64,000 nt of DNA from Bacillus sp. 491mf (GTDB lineage Bacteria; Bacillota; Bacilli; Bacillales; Bacillaceae_G): NCBI RefSeq assembly GCF_900112415.1, contig NZ_FOLV01000002.1, positions 266,940 to 330,939 on the forward strand. Reading direction: 5' to 3'. The notes under the pieces are model-generated. The model had not been told where the DNA came from, made no database searches, and worked only from the letters and a program-made list of their open reading frames with translations. Shown here piece by piece: positions 53,995 to 62,122 of this stretch (the first letter of the stretch is position 1; each line of letters starts with the position of its first letter). Made by a program: the position numbers and the translations under genes.

Positions 53995-54159
53995 ATGAAA
54001 AAATATATTTGCTTACCATGTGGCTATATTTATGATCCAGAAGTTGGAGATCCGGATGAAGATGTAGAACCAGGAACAAGTTTTGAAGATTTACCAGAAG
54101 ATTGGGTGTGTCCAGTATGTGGAGAAGATACTGAACATTTTGCACCGGTAGAGGAATAG
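53995..54159 (+). CDS. Rubredoxin
   Basis: 54 residues with both iron knuckles, [16 protein letters not shown] and [13 protein letters not shown], giving Cys4 iron ligation. It shuttles electrons between the reductase and the flavodiiron protein. aagagga ribosome site; third gene of the operon, followed by a terminator. Too short for many gene finders. Confidence 0.95.
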   Translation: MKKYICLPCGYIYDPEVGDPDEDVEPGTSFEDLPEDWVCPVCGEDTEHFAPVEE

Positions 54160-54165
54160 CAAAAG

Positions 54166-54209
54166 AAAAAGTAACGAGAAGGTTATATAATTTCTCGTTA
54201 CTTTTTTAT
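54166..54209 (+). terminator. Terminator of the flavodiiron operon
   Basis: AAAAAGTAACGAGAA / TTCTCGTTACTTTTT stem-loop. Confidence 0.95.
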
Positions 54210-54227
54210 ATGAAAAGAATTTTTTGA

Positions 54228-54270
54228 TGTGATTTAGGTCACTGGTTTAGCTTTTAGGAAGAGATATAAT
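54228..54270 (+). promoter_or_regulatory. FNR-type promoter of the CRP/FNR gene
   Basis: Box TGTGATTTAGGTCACT (54228-54243) and -10 TATAAT (54265-54270), box centre 29.5 bp before the -10 start. It implies activation, possibly autogenous, of the regulator gene. Confidence 0.75.
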
Positions 54271-54292
54271 AATTTAGGTATCATAAGGATAC

Positions 54293-54448
54293 TTTATCCC
54301 GCATTAACGGGCAGTAAGACCCCCACCTCAAGATTCAGAGAGAAGCAAAGAAGATAGGGGGGGGATAACTGCCCGTAAAAGCCCGATTGGTTCAACTAAC
54401 CATCAGTGGGGATGAAGAAAACCCCCACTGACGGAAGTTTCACTTTAT
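54293..54448 (+). repeat. Intact bcr1-like element, TTTAT-flanked
   Basis: 156 bp including TTTAT at each end. CCCGCATTAACGGGCAGTAAG at the left, GGATAACTGCCCGTAAAAGC in the middle and CCCCCACTGACGGAAGTTTC at the right. ACGGGCAG/CTGCCCGT and several other blocks pair, giving a long hairpin. It lies between the FNR-type promoter and its gene. Confidence 0.88.
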
Positions 54449-54458
54449 TACGTATTAA

Positions 54459-54525
54459 TGTCCATAAAAGCCTGATTGGTGAGGGCTAATAATGAAAAGA
54501 AACTGATTAAAATTTCATTTTATAT
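54459..54525 (+). repeat. Degenerate right half of a bcr1-like copy
   Basis: TGTCCATAAAAGCCTGATTGG…AACTGATTAAAATTTCATTTTAT, adjacent to the intact copy. Confidence 0.5.
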
Positions 54526-54552
54526 ACTATATGTAAAGTTAGGTGAGGTAAT

Positions 54553-55263
54553 ATGAAAGAACATTGTTATCATAAAAATGCAGTGGAGCCTTGTCCAAGA
54601 AAAGTTCTCATTTTTAAATCCCTATCTGATGAGGAAATTTTAAAAATAGCTGCAATGTCAAAACATAAGCAATTTAAAAAGGGACAACCATTAATTCATG
54701 AAGGGGAGAAATCAGATACATTATTTATTATTAATAAGGGGCAAGTAAAGTTATCTAAACTAACCCCTCAAGGAAAAGAGCAAATCTTGCATATTTTAAC
54801 GAGCGGTGAGTGTTTTTGTGAATTAAACATATTTAATTGTGATGAGAAGAGTAATTTTAGTGCGTATGCTATGGAAGATACGAAAATTTGTATGCTAAAG
54901 AAAAATGATATGGATAGTATAATAGAGCGAAATCCAGGTATTGCATTAAAACTGTTAAAAACCGTTACAAAACGGTTAGCGCATACAGAAAATTTAGCTC
55001 ATAATCTTGCAACAAATGATCCAGAAGTTAGAATTGCCTATATCATTTTAGAGTTTTGTGAAAAGTATGGTAAGGATACTGATAAAGGGATAATTATAAA
55101 TTTACCGTTAACACGGGAAGAAATTGCAAGTTATATAGGGGTGACACGGGAAACAATTAGTCGTAAATTTAGTAAATTTGAAGACTTAGGGTTTATAACA
55201 TCAATTGGAAATAAGCAGCTAATAATTAAAAATAAGTTAGCCTTTAGAAAATATATAGAGTAG
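54553..55263 (+). CDS. CRP/FNR-family regulator
   Basis: 236 residues: cyclic-nucleotide-binding-fold sensor (about 20-140), dimer helix, and a C-terminal helix-turn-helix with recognition helix VTRETISRKF, whose E-x2-SR matches FNR. Cys residues at 5, 14, 87, 89, 96, 113 and 169 could hold an iron-sulfur cluster or other cofactor; the C-terminal Cys group known in B. subtilis Fnr is absent. Neighbouring FNR-type boxes, including one in its own promoter, suggest that it controls this island. Confidence 0.88.
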   Translation: MKEHCYHKNAVEPCPRKVLIFKSLSDEEILKIAAMSKHKQFKKGQPLIHEGEKSDTLFIINKGQVKLSKLTPQGKEQILHILTSGECFCELNIFNCDEKSNFSAYAMEDTKICMLKKNDMDSIIERNPGIALKLLKTVTKRLAHTENLAHNLATNDPEVRIAYIILEFCEKYGKDTDKGIIINLPLTREEIASYIGVTRETISRKFSKFEDLGFITSIGNKQLIIKNKLAFRKYIE

Positions 55264-55304
55264 ATGGATAATTGATATTGAACTGGATAAAAAGTAAGGT
55301 TAAG

Positions 55305-55440
55305 TTAACTATATATACAAGTTGAAAAAACGACATAAAAACCCCTTTCTTTCTAGGGGGGACGAGAGCATCTGACCATGCATAGAAGCGGTCATGTTGT
55401 ATTCTGCGTAGCTGCGATTTATATGTTGAAAAATGAAATG
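55305..55440 (+). repeat. Second repeat family, copy B (internally deleted)
   Basis: Matches the copy at 50385 from the start through CATGCATAGAAGCGGTCA, then jumps to TGTTGTATTCTGCGTAGCTG, missing about 57 bases. The end TTATATGTTGAAAAATGAAA is shared with copy C. Confidence 0.75.
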
Positions 55441-55723
55441 TTTTAATAAGAGTAACAAAACTTTAGAGGTGAATTGTACGAAAGGCAATCATATTTCATC
55501 TGTATTATGTTAATTTAGCATTTTCTTTGCACTGGTAGGAATACACTATTTCGTTTGGAAATTTGTTAAAGGTGTAGAGAAATTGAAAGCAGTTTAATAT
55601 GTAAGAAAGGAGCAATCAAATACGATTGATTCTTTTCATGTATCATTGTGTTTTAAGCATATCGTTTGTGCGTATACAAAAAATATGGTAATTATGGAGT
55701 ATTCACACCATAGGGGGTAGGAT
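55441..55723. other. Intergenic region before the nitroreductase gene
   Basis: AT-rich; includes a short frame with membrane-like composition around 55540 but without a start and ribosome site pair. No FNR-type box was seen. Confidence 0.4.
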
Positions 55724-56461
55724 ATGATGAATGAAATAATACATACGATGGAACAACACGTATCAGTACGGAAGTATAAGAAAGAGCCAATTCCAAAGAA
55801 TATAATCGAAAGAATGATTGGAGCAGCACAGCATGCAGCATCATCACATTTTGTGCAAGCTTATTCAATTGTATATGTAACAGATGAAGCGTTAAAAGAG
55901 CAATTAGCAGAGCTATCTGGAAATCGTCATGTGAAAAGTTGTGCAGCATTCTTTGTTTGCTGTGCAGACTTAAAGCGGTTAGAAGTAGCATGTGAAAAAC
56001 AAGGGACAGAAATAAAAGCTGGTACAACAGAAAACTTTATTGTGGCAACGGTAGATGCGTCTCTCTTTGCTCAAAATTTAGCACTTGCAGCGGAATCTCT
56101 CGGATATGGCATTTGTTATATTGGGGGTATTCGTAATAACCCAGAACAAGTGAGTGAACTACTACATTTGCCAGATAACGTGTACCCAGTCTTTGGAATG
56201 ACAGTTGGTGTACCGGATGAAAAGCATGGGGTGAAACCGCGCTTACCAGTTGAAGCTATTCTACATGAAAACACATATGATGAGAAGAAATATAACGAAC
56301 TACTAGATGAATATGATCATACGACCAATGAATATTATAAAGAAAGATTGACAAATCAAAAGGATATAACGTGGACAGGATCAATGAGCAAGTTTATGTC
56401 ACAGGAGAAACGATTGTATATGAAAGAGTTTTTGGTTAAGAAGGGATTTAACCAAAAATAA
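55724..56461 (+). CDS. NfsA/NfrA-type NADPH-dependent flavin nitroreductase
   Basis: 245 residues, FMN enzyme of the NfsA-FRP family: HVSVRKYKKEPIPKN (phosphate-binding Arg), AAQHAASSHFVQAYS, LAAESLGYGICYIGGIRNN and VFGMTVGVPDEKHGVKPRLP. It reduces nitro compounds, quinones or flavin. ATGATG start after tagggggt. A decayed relative of its 3' end lies at 47190. Confidence 0.9.
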   Translation: MMNEIIHTMEQHVSVRKYKKEPIPKNIIERMIGAAQHAASSHFVQAYSIVYVTDEALKEQLAELSGNRHVKSCAAFFVCCADLKRLEVACEKQGTEIKAGTTENFIVATVDASLFAQNLALAAESLGYGICYIGGIRNNPEQVSELLHLPDNVYPVFGMTVGVPDEKHGVKPRLPVEAILHENTYDEKKYNELLDEYDHTTNEYYKERLTNQKDITWTGSMSKFMSQEKRLYMKEFLVKKGFNQK

Positions 56462-56466
56462 TGTAG

Positions 56467-56502
56467 AAAAAGCAAATCTGTTCACACAGGTTTGCTTTTT
56501 TG
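56467..56502 (+). terminator. Terminator of the nitroreductase gene
   Basis: AAAAGCAAATCTG / CAGGTTTGCTTTT stem-loop. Confidence 0.9.
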
Positions 56503-56570
56503 CATGATTAAAAAACAAGGTCTTTAAAATTTATTCCCATGTGTTTTTCAATCATAAAAAAATCACCGGA

Positions 56571-56602
56571 AAAGATTTTAGCAGAAGCTAAAGTCTTTTT
56601 TT
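56571..56602 (+). terminator. Second terminator-like hairpin
   Basis: AAAGATTTTAGC / GCTAAAGTCTTT stem with T-run; no gene lies between this and the preceding terminator. Confidence 0.65.
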
Positions 56603-56728
56603 GTTTGCGAAATAAAAATATTTCAAATTTTTGATTGACGATTTATTCCTATGCTGCTAATATACTGAATAATTTTGCAAAATTATAAAACTGATTCGAT
56701 AGATACCGAATCAAAGAGAGGGGACCAT

Positions 56729-57700
56729 ATGGTACACATTACATCTTGGTTTGAGCGGCATGTCAAAGTTGTTTATTCACCATTTCGCGAAATGTTATTA
56801 AGTCTGCACGTTTTATCTAATCCGGCACATCATGTGAAGCGACTACCGTGGGCAGAAAATCTATTGAGTATGATGAATGAAAATGAAAAGGAATTGCTGC
56901 ATGAAATTAACAAAAAAAGTGATGATTGGTTTCGATTTATCGACTGGTGTTCAGATTTTTCAGTTGAAGTGTATGTAGAAGAAGGGATTGAAAGATTACG
57001 AGCTACAGATGAAAAGGCATTTCAAAGATTTTTTCCGGATTTAGAGAAAGAAACGATTTGTAATTTTTTATACGAATATCATCAATGTTATTTTGCAAGG
57101 GAGCTTTTTCGAATTGAACCTTGGCTCCAGCAATCCGTACATGATTTGAAAGAAATGATAAAACAAAATCCATTATTACTTTCTAAGACGTTACATCCAA
57201 GATTTCTAATTGAAGGGGAGCACATCACATTTTTAAAAGCACGTACATGGCAGTATCGTTTTGTAGATTTATCTGCAATCACGTTTTATCCATCAACTTT
57301 TATCGCACCCCATTTGCTAATGGATAACTTCATTTCTACTCATATAAAAGTGTATTATGAAGTCGGAATTGCTTCATCCTATCCAGATGAAGTACCAAAA
57401 GATTTATTGCAAATTTTACAAGCGATATCAGATGAAACACGTTTAAAAATGTTGCGAGACTTATCATTTCAATCGTTTTGTACGCAGCAATTAACAGAGA
57501 GATACAACCTTACGAAATCGACTGTTTCGAATCATTTGAAAATACTTGAAGCAACTGAACTAGTACAAAAAGAAAGAAAAGGATATTACGTATTTTATCA
57601 AACAAATCGTGAAAAGCTGGAACAAATTCGAGTAGATTTAGATCAATTTATGGACTTTCCAGCCATTCATAAAATAGAGGAGGAAAAAACGTGTGGTTAA
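56729..57700 (+). CDS. ArsR-like regulator with large N-terminal domain
   Basis: 323 residues. The C-terminal ~85 residues are an ArsR-type winged helix (LLQILQAISDETRLKMLRDLS…LTERYNLTKSTVSNHLKILEATELVQKER). The first ~235 residues form a domain I cannot name, as in DUF5937-type regulators. It overlaps the ABC permease gene by 10 bp and likely controls it. ATG 56729 after agaggggacc. Confidence 0.82.
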   Translation: MVHITSWFERHVKVVYSPFREMLLSLHVLSNPAHHVKRLPWAENLLSMMNENEKELLHEINKKSDDWFRFIDWCSDFSVEVYVEEGIERLRATDEKAFQRFFPDLEKETICNFLYEYHQCYFARELFRIEPWLQQSVHDLKEMIKQNPLLLSKTLHPRFLIEGEHITFLKARTWQYRFVDLSAITFYPSTFIAPHLLMDNFISTHIKVYYEVGIASSYPDEVPKDLLQILQAISDETRLKMLRDLSFQSFCTQQLTERYNLTKSTVSNHLKILEATELVQKERKGYYVFYQTNREKLEQIRVDLDQFMDFPAIHKIEEEKTCG

Positions 57701-58500
57701 CGTTTTGGGCTACATTTCGTCGTGATTTTTATACGATGCAAAGAGCGTATCCATGGGCATTTTTTCTTGGCCATATTTTAAGTGGTATTTATATTGTATT
57801 GTTTTCGTATTTATCGTACCACTTTATGTTCCAAGGAAAATTAAATGATAGCTTTATAAAACTAGGAAAAACAGATGATTATCTTTCCTACGTTATACTA
57901 GGTGCTGTTTTTTATTCGTTTGCCGTTTCTTTATTAATGATTGTGAGTCGAACGTTCATTACAGAATTACGTGAGGGAACGTTAGATGTACTGTTGTTAA
58001 CTCCATCATCTCGGCAAGGATATTTTTTAGGAGCAGCTGCGCAAGGAATGCTTCGAGTTGGACTTGAATTTATTGCAATTTTTATGTTTGGTTTGTTGTT
58101 TGGATTGCAATTTCGTGAAATGAATATCGTTGCTGTATCACTGTTATTACTTATTTTCTTTTTTTCAATTTTTGCGCAAGCATTAGTGCTTGGAGCTTTC
58201 ATGCTTTATTTTCGAGATACATATTTAACGCAAAATACGTTGTTTATTTTTATGAGTCTTGTTAGCGGAGTATTTTTTCCGGTAGGCTATCTTCCTGCGT
58301 TTTTACAGACTATAAGCTTGCTCATGCCATTATCACATGGCCTATCAGCATTTCGATTATGCATAATCGAGGGCGGGAATGTAACTGCTATACAATCTGA
58401 TCTTATGTGGTTACTAGGATTAGGAGTTGTTTACTTTGTAATTGGTGTAATAGCTATAAAACGAATGGAAAAGTATGTTATTGAAAAACATTTTGCATAG
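57691..58500 (+). CDS. ABC-2 type permease
   Basis: 269 residues, six membrane helices, with the ABC-2 signature ELREGTLDVLLLTPSSRQGYFLGAA. GTG start overlapping the regulator gene. It forms an exporter with the next ATPase and the second permease; substrate unknown. Confidence 0.88.
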   Translation: MWLTFWATFRRDFYTMQRAYPWAFFLGHILSGIYIVLFSYLSYHFMFQGKLNDSFIKLGKTDDYLSYVILGAVFYSFAVSLLMIVSRTFITELREGTLDVLLLTPSSRQGYFLGAAAQGMLRVGLEFIAIFMFGLLFGLQFREMNIVAVSLLLLIFFFSIFAQALVLGAFMLYFRDTYLTQNTLFIFMSLVSGVFFPVGYLPAFLQTISLLMPLSHGLSAFRLCIIEGGNVTAIQSDLMWLLGLGVVYFVIGVIAIKRMEKYVIEKHFA

Positions 58501-58511
58501 GGGAGATTTGG

Positions 58512-59495
58512 ATGATACGGGCGAAACAACTTGTGAAACGCTATGAATTAAAAGAAAAAATAGGTTTTTTTCGCAAAAAAAGAAAAATAATTGAGGCAGT
58601 GAACGGGTTAGATTTAACAATTGAGAAAGGAGAAATTGTTGGTTTGTTAGGTGTGAATGGTGCTGGAAAAACAACAACCATTAAAATGTTAGCTACGCTT
58701 CTTGAACCGACTTCAGGTGTGATTGAAATTGATGGAACAGATAGTACAAAACAGGATATTCTTGTGAAGAAAAAAATTAATATGATTGCTGGTGGGGAGC
58801 GTATGCTTTATTGGCGCTTAACGGGGAAAGAAAATCTTCAGTATTTTGGAAGTCTATATGGTTTAAAAGGAGCAGAATTAGAAGAACGCATTCATTTTCT
58901 TTTGAAGCAAGTAGAGTTAGAAGAAGCTGCCAATACACCTGTTGAACGATATTCAAAGGGAATGAAACAGCGCTTACAAATTGCAAGAGGACTCATCAAT
59001 GATCCTGATTATTTATTTCTTGATGAGCCGACATTAGGATTAGATGCACCAGTAGCAAAAAAATTACGAGAAATGGTATATAAATTAGCGAAAGAACAGA
59101 ATAAAGGAATTTTATTAACAAGTCACTATCTTGAAGAAGTAGAAGAGCTTTGCGATCGTCTTTATATTATTGAAAAAGGAAGTCTTCTGTATGAAGGAAC
59201 TCCTCAAGATATTATACAATCTATTGTACGTGAGCATCATTTAGAAATTGTGATTTCTGTATTATCAAATGAATTAACGGAACAATTGGAGCGTTCTTTT
59301 GGAAAAAGAGAAATAAAGTTTGTAAAGGAACATATGGGAGATGGACTGCGCTATGAATTAACAGCATCTTTTGATATGACCACGGTAGTTTTATCGTTAT
59401 TAGCAAAACATCAAATTAGCATACTACAATTAGAAACACATAAAGCGAGATTAGAGGATGCAATCTTGCAAATTGCAAATGGGGTGAGTGCGTGA
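58512..59495 (+). CDS. ABC transporter ATPase (drug-export type)
   Basis: 327 residues: Walker A GVNGAGKTT, signature YSKGMKQRL, Walker B YLFLDEPTLGLD and the H-loop TSHY. A C-terminal extension of about 90 residues follows, as in DrrA-like exporters. It overlaps the second permease gene by 4 bp. Confidence 0.93.
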   Translation: MIRAKQLVKRYELKEKIGFFRKKRKIIEAVNGLDLTIEKGEIVGLLGVNGAGKTTTIKMLATLLEPTSGVIEIDGTDSTKQDILVKKKINMIAGGERMLYWRLTGKENLQYFGSLYGLKGAELEERIHFLLKQVELEEAANTPVERYSKGMKQRLQIARGLINDPDYLFLDEPTLGLDAPVAKKLREMVYKLAKEQNKGILLTSHYLEEVEELCDRLYIIEKGSLLYEGTPQDIIQSIVREHHLEIVISVLSNELTEQLERSFGKREIKFVKEHMGDGLRYELTASFDMTTVVLSLLAKHQISILQLETHKARLEDAILQIANGVSA

Positions 59496-60295
59496 ATATG
59501 TTTTTTGCAGAATGGAAGAAGAGTCACCGTAATCATTTTCATAGTAAAATGGTCTATTTTTCTTTATTCATTTGGCCTGTATTATTATTTGCGACCGCTT
59601 ATTTTTCGGTGAAACCATTTGATACATCAAATAGTAGTCCACTGGCAAAATGGATGGATCCAAAGCAAATTAGCTTTTTTCTCATTACAGGTTATATCGG
59701 CTATGTTTTCTTTTGGAGTCTTGTCCAATCAGCATGGCAAATGTCATGGGAACGTCAAAATGGGACATTAGAGCTCATTTTTTTAACACCTGTATCACGC
59801 GTATGGATGATGTATTGCCGGGCAGGAGCAAATTTAATAGAAGGTGTATGGATGTTTACCGTTTTCTCTATACTCATTGTCTTATTTCTTGATGATGTGA
59901 AGGTACCACCAGTTGAAAATATTGTATTTGCTTTTATTGTGTTATGTATTTCAGCAGTTGTATGGGGAGGGGTCTTGAACACTATCTTTTTATTTTCAAG
60001 AGATGCGAGCATTCTCTTTACAATTTTAGAAGAACCGATGCAATTTTTTGCTGGTGTACGTATTCCTATTGTTGTGTTGCCTTTATGGGGAAAAATAATG
60101 GCAGCGTTGTTTCCATTAACATATGTGCTACAAATATTTCGCTCACTATTGATGGAGGGAAAGAGTATTTTAGATTTATTCCCAAACTTATGCTTGTTAT
60201 TTAGTATGTTAGCCTTGTTGGTGATCATATCTTATTTGCTCGTTCGGAAGGCAGAAAAGCATGCGAAACGAACAGGGAATATGGTTTTGTTTTAA
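59492..60295 (+). CDS. ABC-2 type permease, second subunit
   Basis: 267 residues, six membrane helices, carrying the same SWERQNGTLELIFLTPVSRVWMMYCRAGAN motif region as the first permease, so the pair probably forms a heterodimeric channel. GTG start within the ATPase gene end. Confidence 0.88.
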   Translation: MNMFFAEWKKSHRNHFHSKMVYFSLFIWPVLLFATAYFSVKPFDTSNSSPLAKWMDPKQISFFLITGYIGYVFFWSLVQSAWQMSWERQNGTLELIFLTPVSRVWMMYCRAGANLIEGVWMFTVFSILIVLFLDDVKVPPVENIVFAFIVLCISAVVWGGVLNTIFLFSRDASILFTILEEPMQFFAGVRIPIVVLPLWGKIMAALFPLTYVLQIFRSLLMEGKSILDLFPNLCLLFSMLALLVIISYLLVRKAEKHAKRTGNMVLF

Positions 60296-60310
60296 GAGGA
60301 GGGAGAAAAA

Positions 60311-60733
60311 ATGGAGATTTTTCAAGGTGCAGCAGCATTATGTATCAATAAAGATGAAAATTTATTAATGGTATTACAAGGACGACCAGATGTAAAAGAG
60401 GAAGAATTAAAATGGTCCGTGCCATCTGGAGGGAAATTTGAAAATGAAACATTTGAACAGTGTTGTATTCGTGAAGTGAAAGAAGAAACGGGATATGATG
60501 TACGAATCATTCAAAAGGTACATGAAAAAACTGGTGATAGCAATGGGTATAACGTTCATATTGTGTACTATGAAGTAGAAGTGATTGGCGGAAAAGCAGA
60601 AATATGTGATCCGGACGGTTTAATTCATGAAATTAGTTGGAAAAGTTTGAGTGAAATAGAAAGAATCCACTTATCTTTTCCAGAGGATAAAGAGTTGTTT
60701 CATCAATTTGTTCTAGATGAAAATTACTTTTAA
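60311..60733 (+). CDS. Nudix hydrolase
   Basis: 140 residues with a complete Nudix box GGKFENETFEQCCIREVKEETGYD (G-x5-E-x7-REVxEExG). It hydrolyses nucleoside diphosphate-linked compounds; substrate unknown. 15 bp after the exporter, with aagaggaggg, so likely part of the operon. Confidence 0.9.
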   Translation: MEIFQGAAALCINKDENLLMVLQGRPDVKEEELKWSVPSGGKFENETFEQCCIREVKEETGYDVRIIQKVHEKTGDSNGYNVHIVYYEVEVIGGKAEICDPDGLIHEISWKSLSEIERIHLSFPEDKELFHQFVLDENYF

Positions 60734-60755
60734 TGAAAGAAGAGAATAGTAAGAT

Positions 60756-60794
60756 AGAAGAAACCGCATGAAAAATTTTCATGCGGTTTCTTCT
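60756..60794. terminator. Bidirectional terminator Nudix / HD gene
   Basis: AGAAGAAACCGCATGAAAA / TTTTCATGCGGTTTCTTCT, a near-perfect palindrome between convergent genes. Confidence 0.9.
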
Positions 60795-60831
60795 ATAAAA
60801 TATATAAGTAGTTTCTTTAAAGTATAAACTG

Positions 60832-61434
60832 TTACTGTTTACAAGCCCCAACATCAATCCCAGCAGCAATTAATTTTTGTTCGCCTTCTTTTTCAATAAT
60901 CTTTTGTAACTTTGATAAGAATGAATCAAAATCCGTATGCTGAGCAACTTGGAATGTCATTTTGTGTTCGATAGGCAGCCATGTATCGATGTCTGCTTCA
61001 TTATGTTGAATTTTTACTTCTAGCTTATCTAAAGCATTTGCTACTTTTGCTTCATACGTTTCTTTTTCTTCAAACTCCATCCATAGTTCATATAATTCTT
61101 CCCCAAGTGGGCCTGACAGTGTATGTTTAATATTCAGAATCGCTTGTTGTTCATTTTCTTGTTTTTTTCGTGTTAATTCTTCACTATTCATCGTATCGAA
61201 TGCAGGGATATCACCAGCTTCCGCTTCGACTAAATCGTGGATAATTACCATCTTAAGTAATTTTTCGATATTCACTTTTTCATCTAAATAAGGATGAACG
61301 AGGATAGCCATGAGTGACATACGCCATGTATGCTCTGCTACACTCTCTTGACGGCCGTTAGAGAGCCAACTGTGCCGCATTTCATATTTTAGTTTTTCTG
61401 CTAGTGCAATAACTTTTAAAATGTTATATTCCAT
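60832..61434 (-). CDS. HD-domain nucleotidase (YfbR-like)
   Basis: 200 residues with the HD metal site: RQESVAEHTWRMSLMA (His), VIIHDLVEAEAGD (HD) and NALDKLEVKIQHNEAD (Asp). This is the YfbR/HDDC2 group of 5'-deoxynucleotidases. ATG after ggaggcga. Confidence 0.88.
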   Translation of the reverse strand: MEYNILKVIALAEKLKYEMRHSWLSNGRQESVAEHTWRMSLMAILVHPYLDEKVNIEKLLKMVIIHDLVEAEAGDIPAFDTMNSEELTRKKQENEQQAILNIKHTLSGPLGEELYELWMEFEEKETYEAKVANALDKLEVKIQHNEADIDTWLPIEHKMTFQVAQHTDFDSFLSKLQKIIEKEGEQKLIAAGIDVGACKQ

Positions 61435-61877
61435 ATAAATTCGCCTCCATATATTTTAATCTTAATACGAAAGTAGAATGTGTCAATTTTATATTTATAT
61501 TAAGATTTATAGATATTATGTAATTGGGCTAAATGAAAACCTGTACGTTTAGAAAATATGGTTCACTTGCTAGTAGTGTGGGTTTGAAATAAAGTGACGA
61601 TGTTTTATCTCTTTACTCGAAGGATTTTAGAGGAGTTTGGATTAGGTGAAGATGATTCTGATATTGCATTCCGTAAAAAAGAATGTTAGTCTGAAAATAG
61701 AATTATGAGAGGACTGATGAGTGAATAATGATTAACTAATCTATATTTTAATTTGAAATGAATAACTTCAAACTACAAAATATAGAGTTAGTCTATCCAT
61801 TTTTTATAAATCAGTTCATGCTTTATTTGTCATAATTCCAATGATGAATATGGACTTATTAAGTATAAGTGAAAGAC
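61435..61877. other. Intergenic region with decayed coding DNA
   Basis: Contains a 29-codon frame at 61600-61689 (MFYLFTRRILEEFGLGEDDS…) without ribosome site, probably a gene tail left after deletion. TTGTCA…TATAAG-like elements near 61829-61866 may be a promoter for the resistance gene leader. Confidence 0.4.
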
Positions 61878-61913
61878 TAATCCTTCCAATTACAAATTGG
61901 GAGGATTTTTTTT
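61878..61913 (+). terminator. Terminator or attenuator before the ABC-F leader
   Basis: AATCCTTCCAATT / AATTGGGAGGATT stem with T8. It may end upstream read-through or act as an attenuator if the leader starts before it. Confidence 0.85.
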
Positions 61914-61979
61914 CTCTTATAGGTAAGTTCATATTTATTAATCAGTAACTGTAACTGAACAAATAAAGGAGAGAGAAAA

Positions 61980-62033
61980 ATGAGTAATTCAGACACTATT
62001 GTTACACATGTAATGCTCTATATAAGTCGTTAA
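61980..62033 (+). CDS. Leader peptide 1 of the ABC-F gene, 17 residues
   Basis: MSNSDTIVTHVMLYISR, ATG preceded by aaaggagag. Its stop lies at the base of a perfect 11-bp hairpin (62032-62078). Leader peptides of this type let stalled ribosomes refold the RNA upstream of antibiotic-resistance genes. Confidence 0.6.
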   Translation: MSNSDTIVTHVMLYISR

Positions 62034-62078
62034 TATCCATCACACTTATATGGAGGAATTAAAAAGTTGATGGATATT
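62032..62078 (+). promoter_or_regulatory. Leader hairpin between the two micro-ORFs
   Basis: AATATCCATCA pairs with TGATGGATATT. The loop contains tggagga, the ribosome site for leader peptide 2, and the stem overlaps its start codon. An alternative pairing, ACACTT (62042-62047) with AAGTGT (62094-62099), is possible. Confidence 0.6.
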
Positions 62079-62101
62079 CCGACTTTATACGAAAAGTGTT
62101 G
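62066..62101 (+). CDS. Leader peptide 2, 10-11 residues
   Basis: TTG-ATG start pair (62066 or 62069) after GGAGGA; reads MMDIPTLYEKC to a TGA 21 bases before the ABC-F start. Its start lies in the 3' arm of the hairpin, so translation would depend on that hairpin opening. Confidence 0.4.
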
Positions 62102-62122
62102 ATCTATAAAGGAGGAATTATT

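Noticed and set aside
55680-55723. FNR-type control of the nitroreductase gene
   Set aside because: No TGTGA-N6-TCACA-like box at the required distance was found.
61600-61689. 29-codon frame ending RKKEC
   Set aside because: No ribosome site; looks like the tail of a deleted gene.
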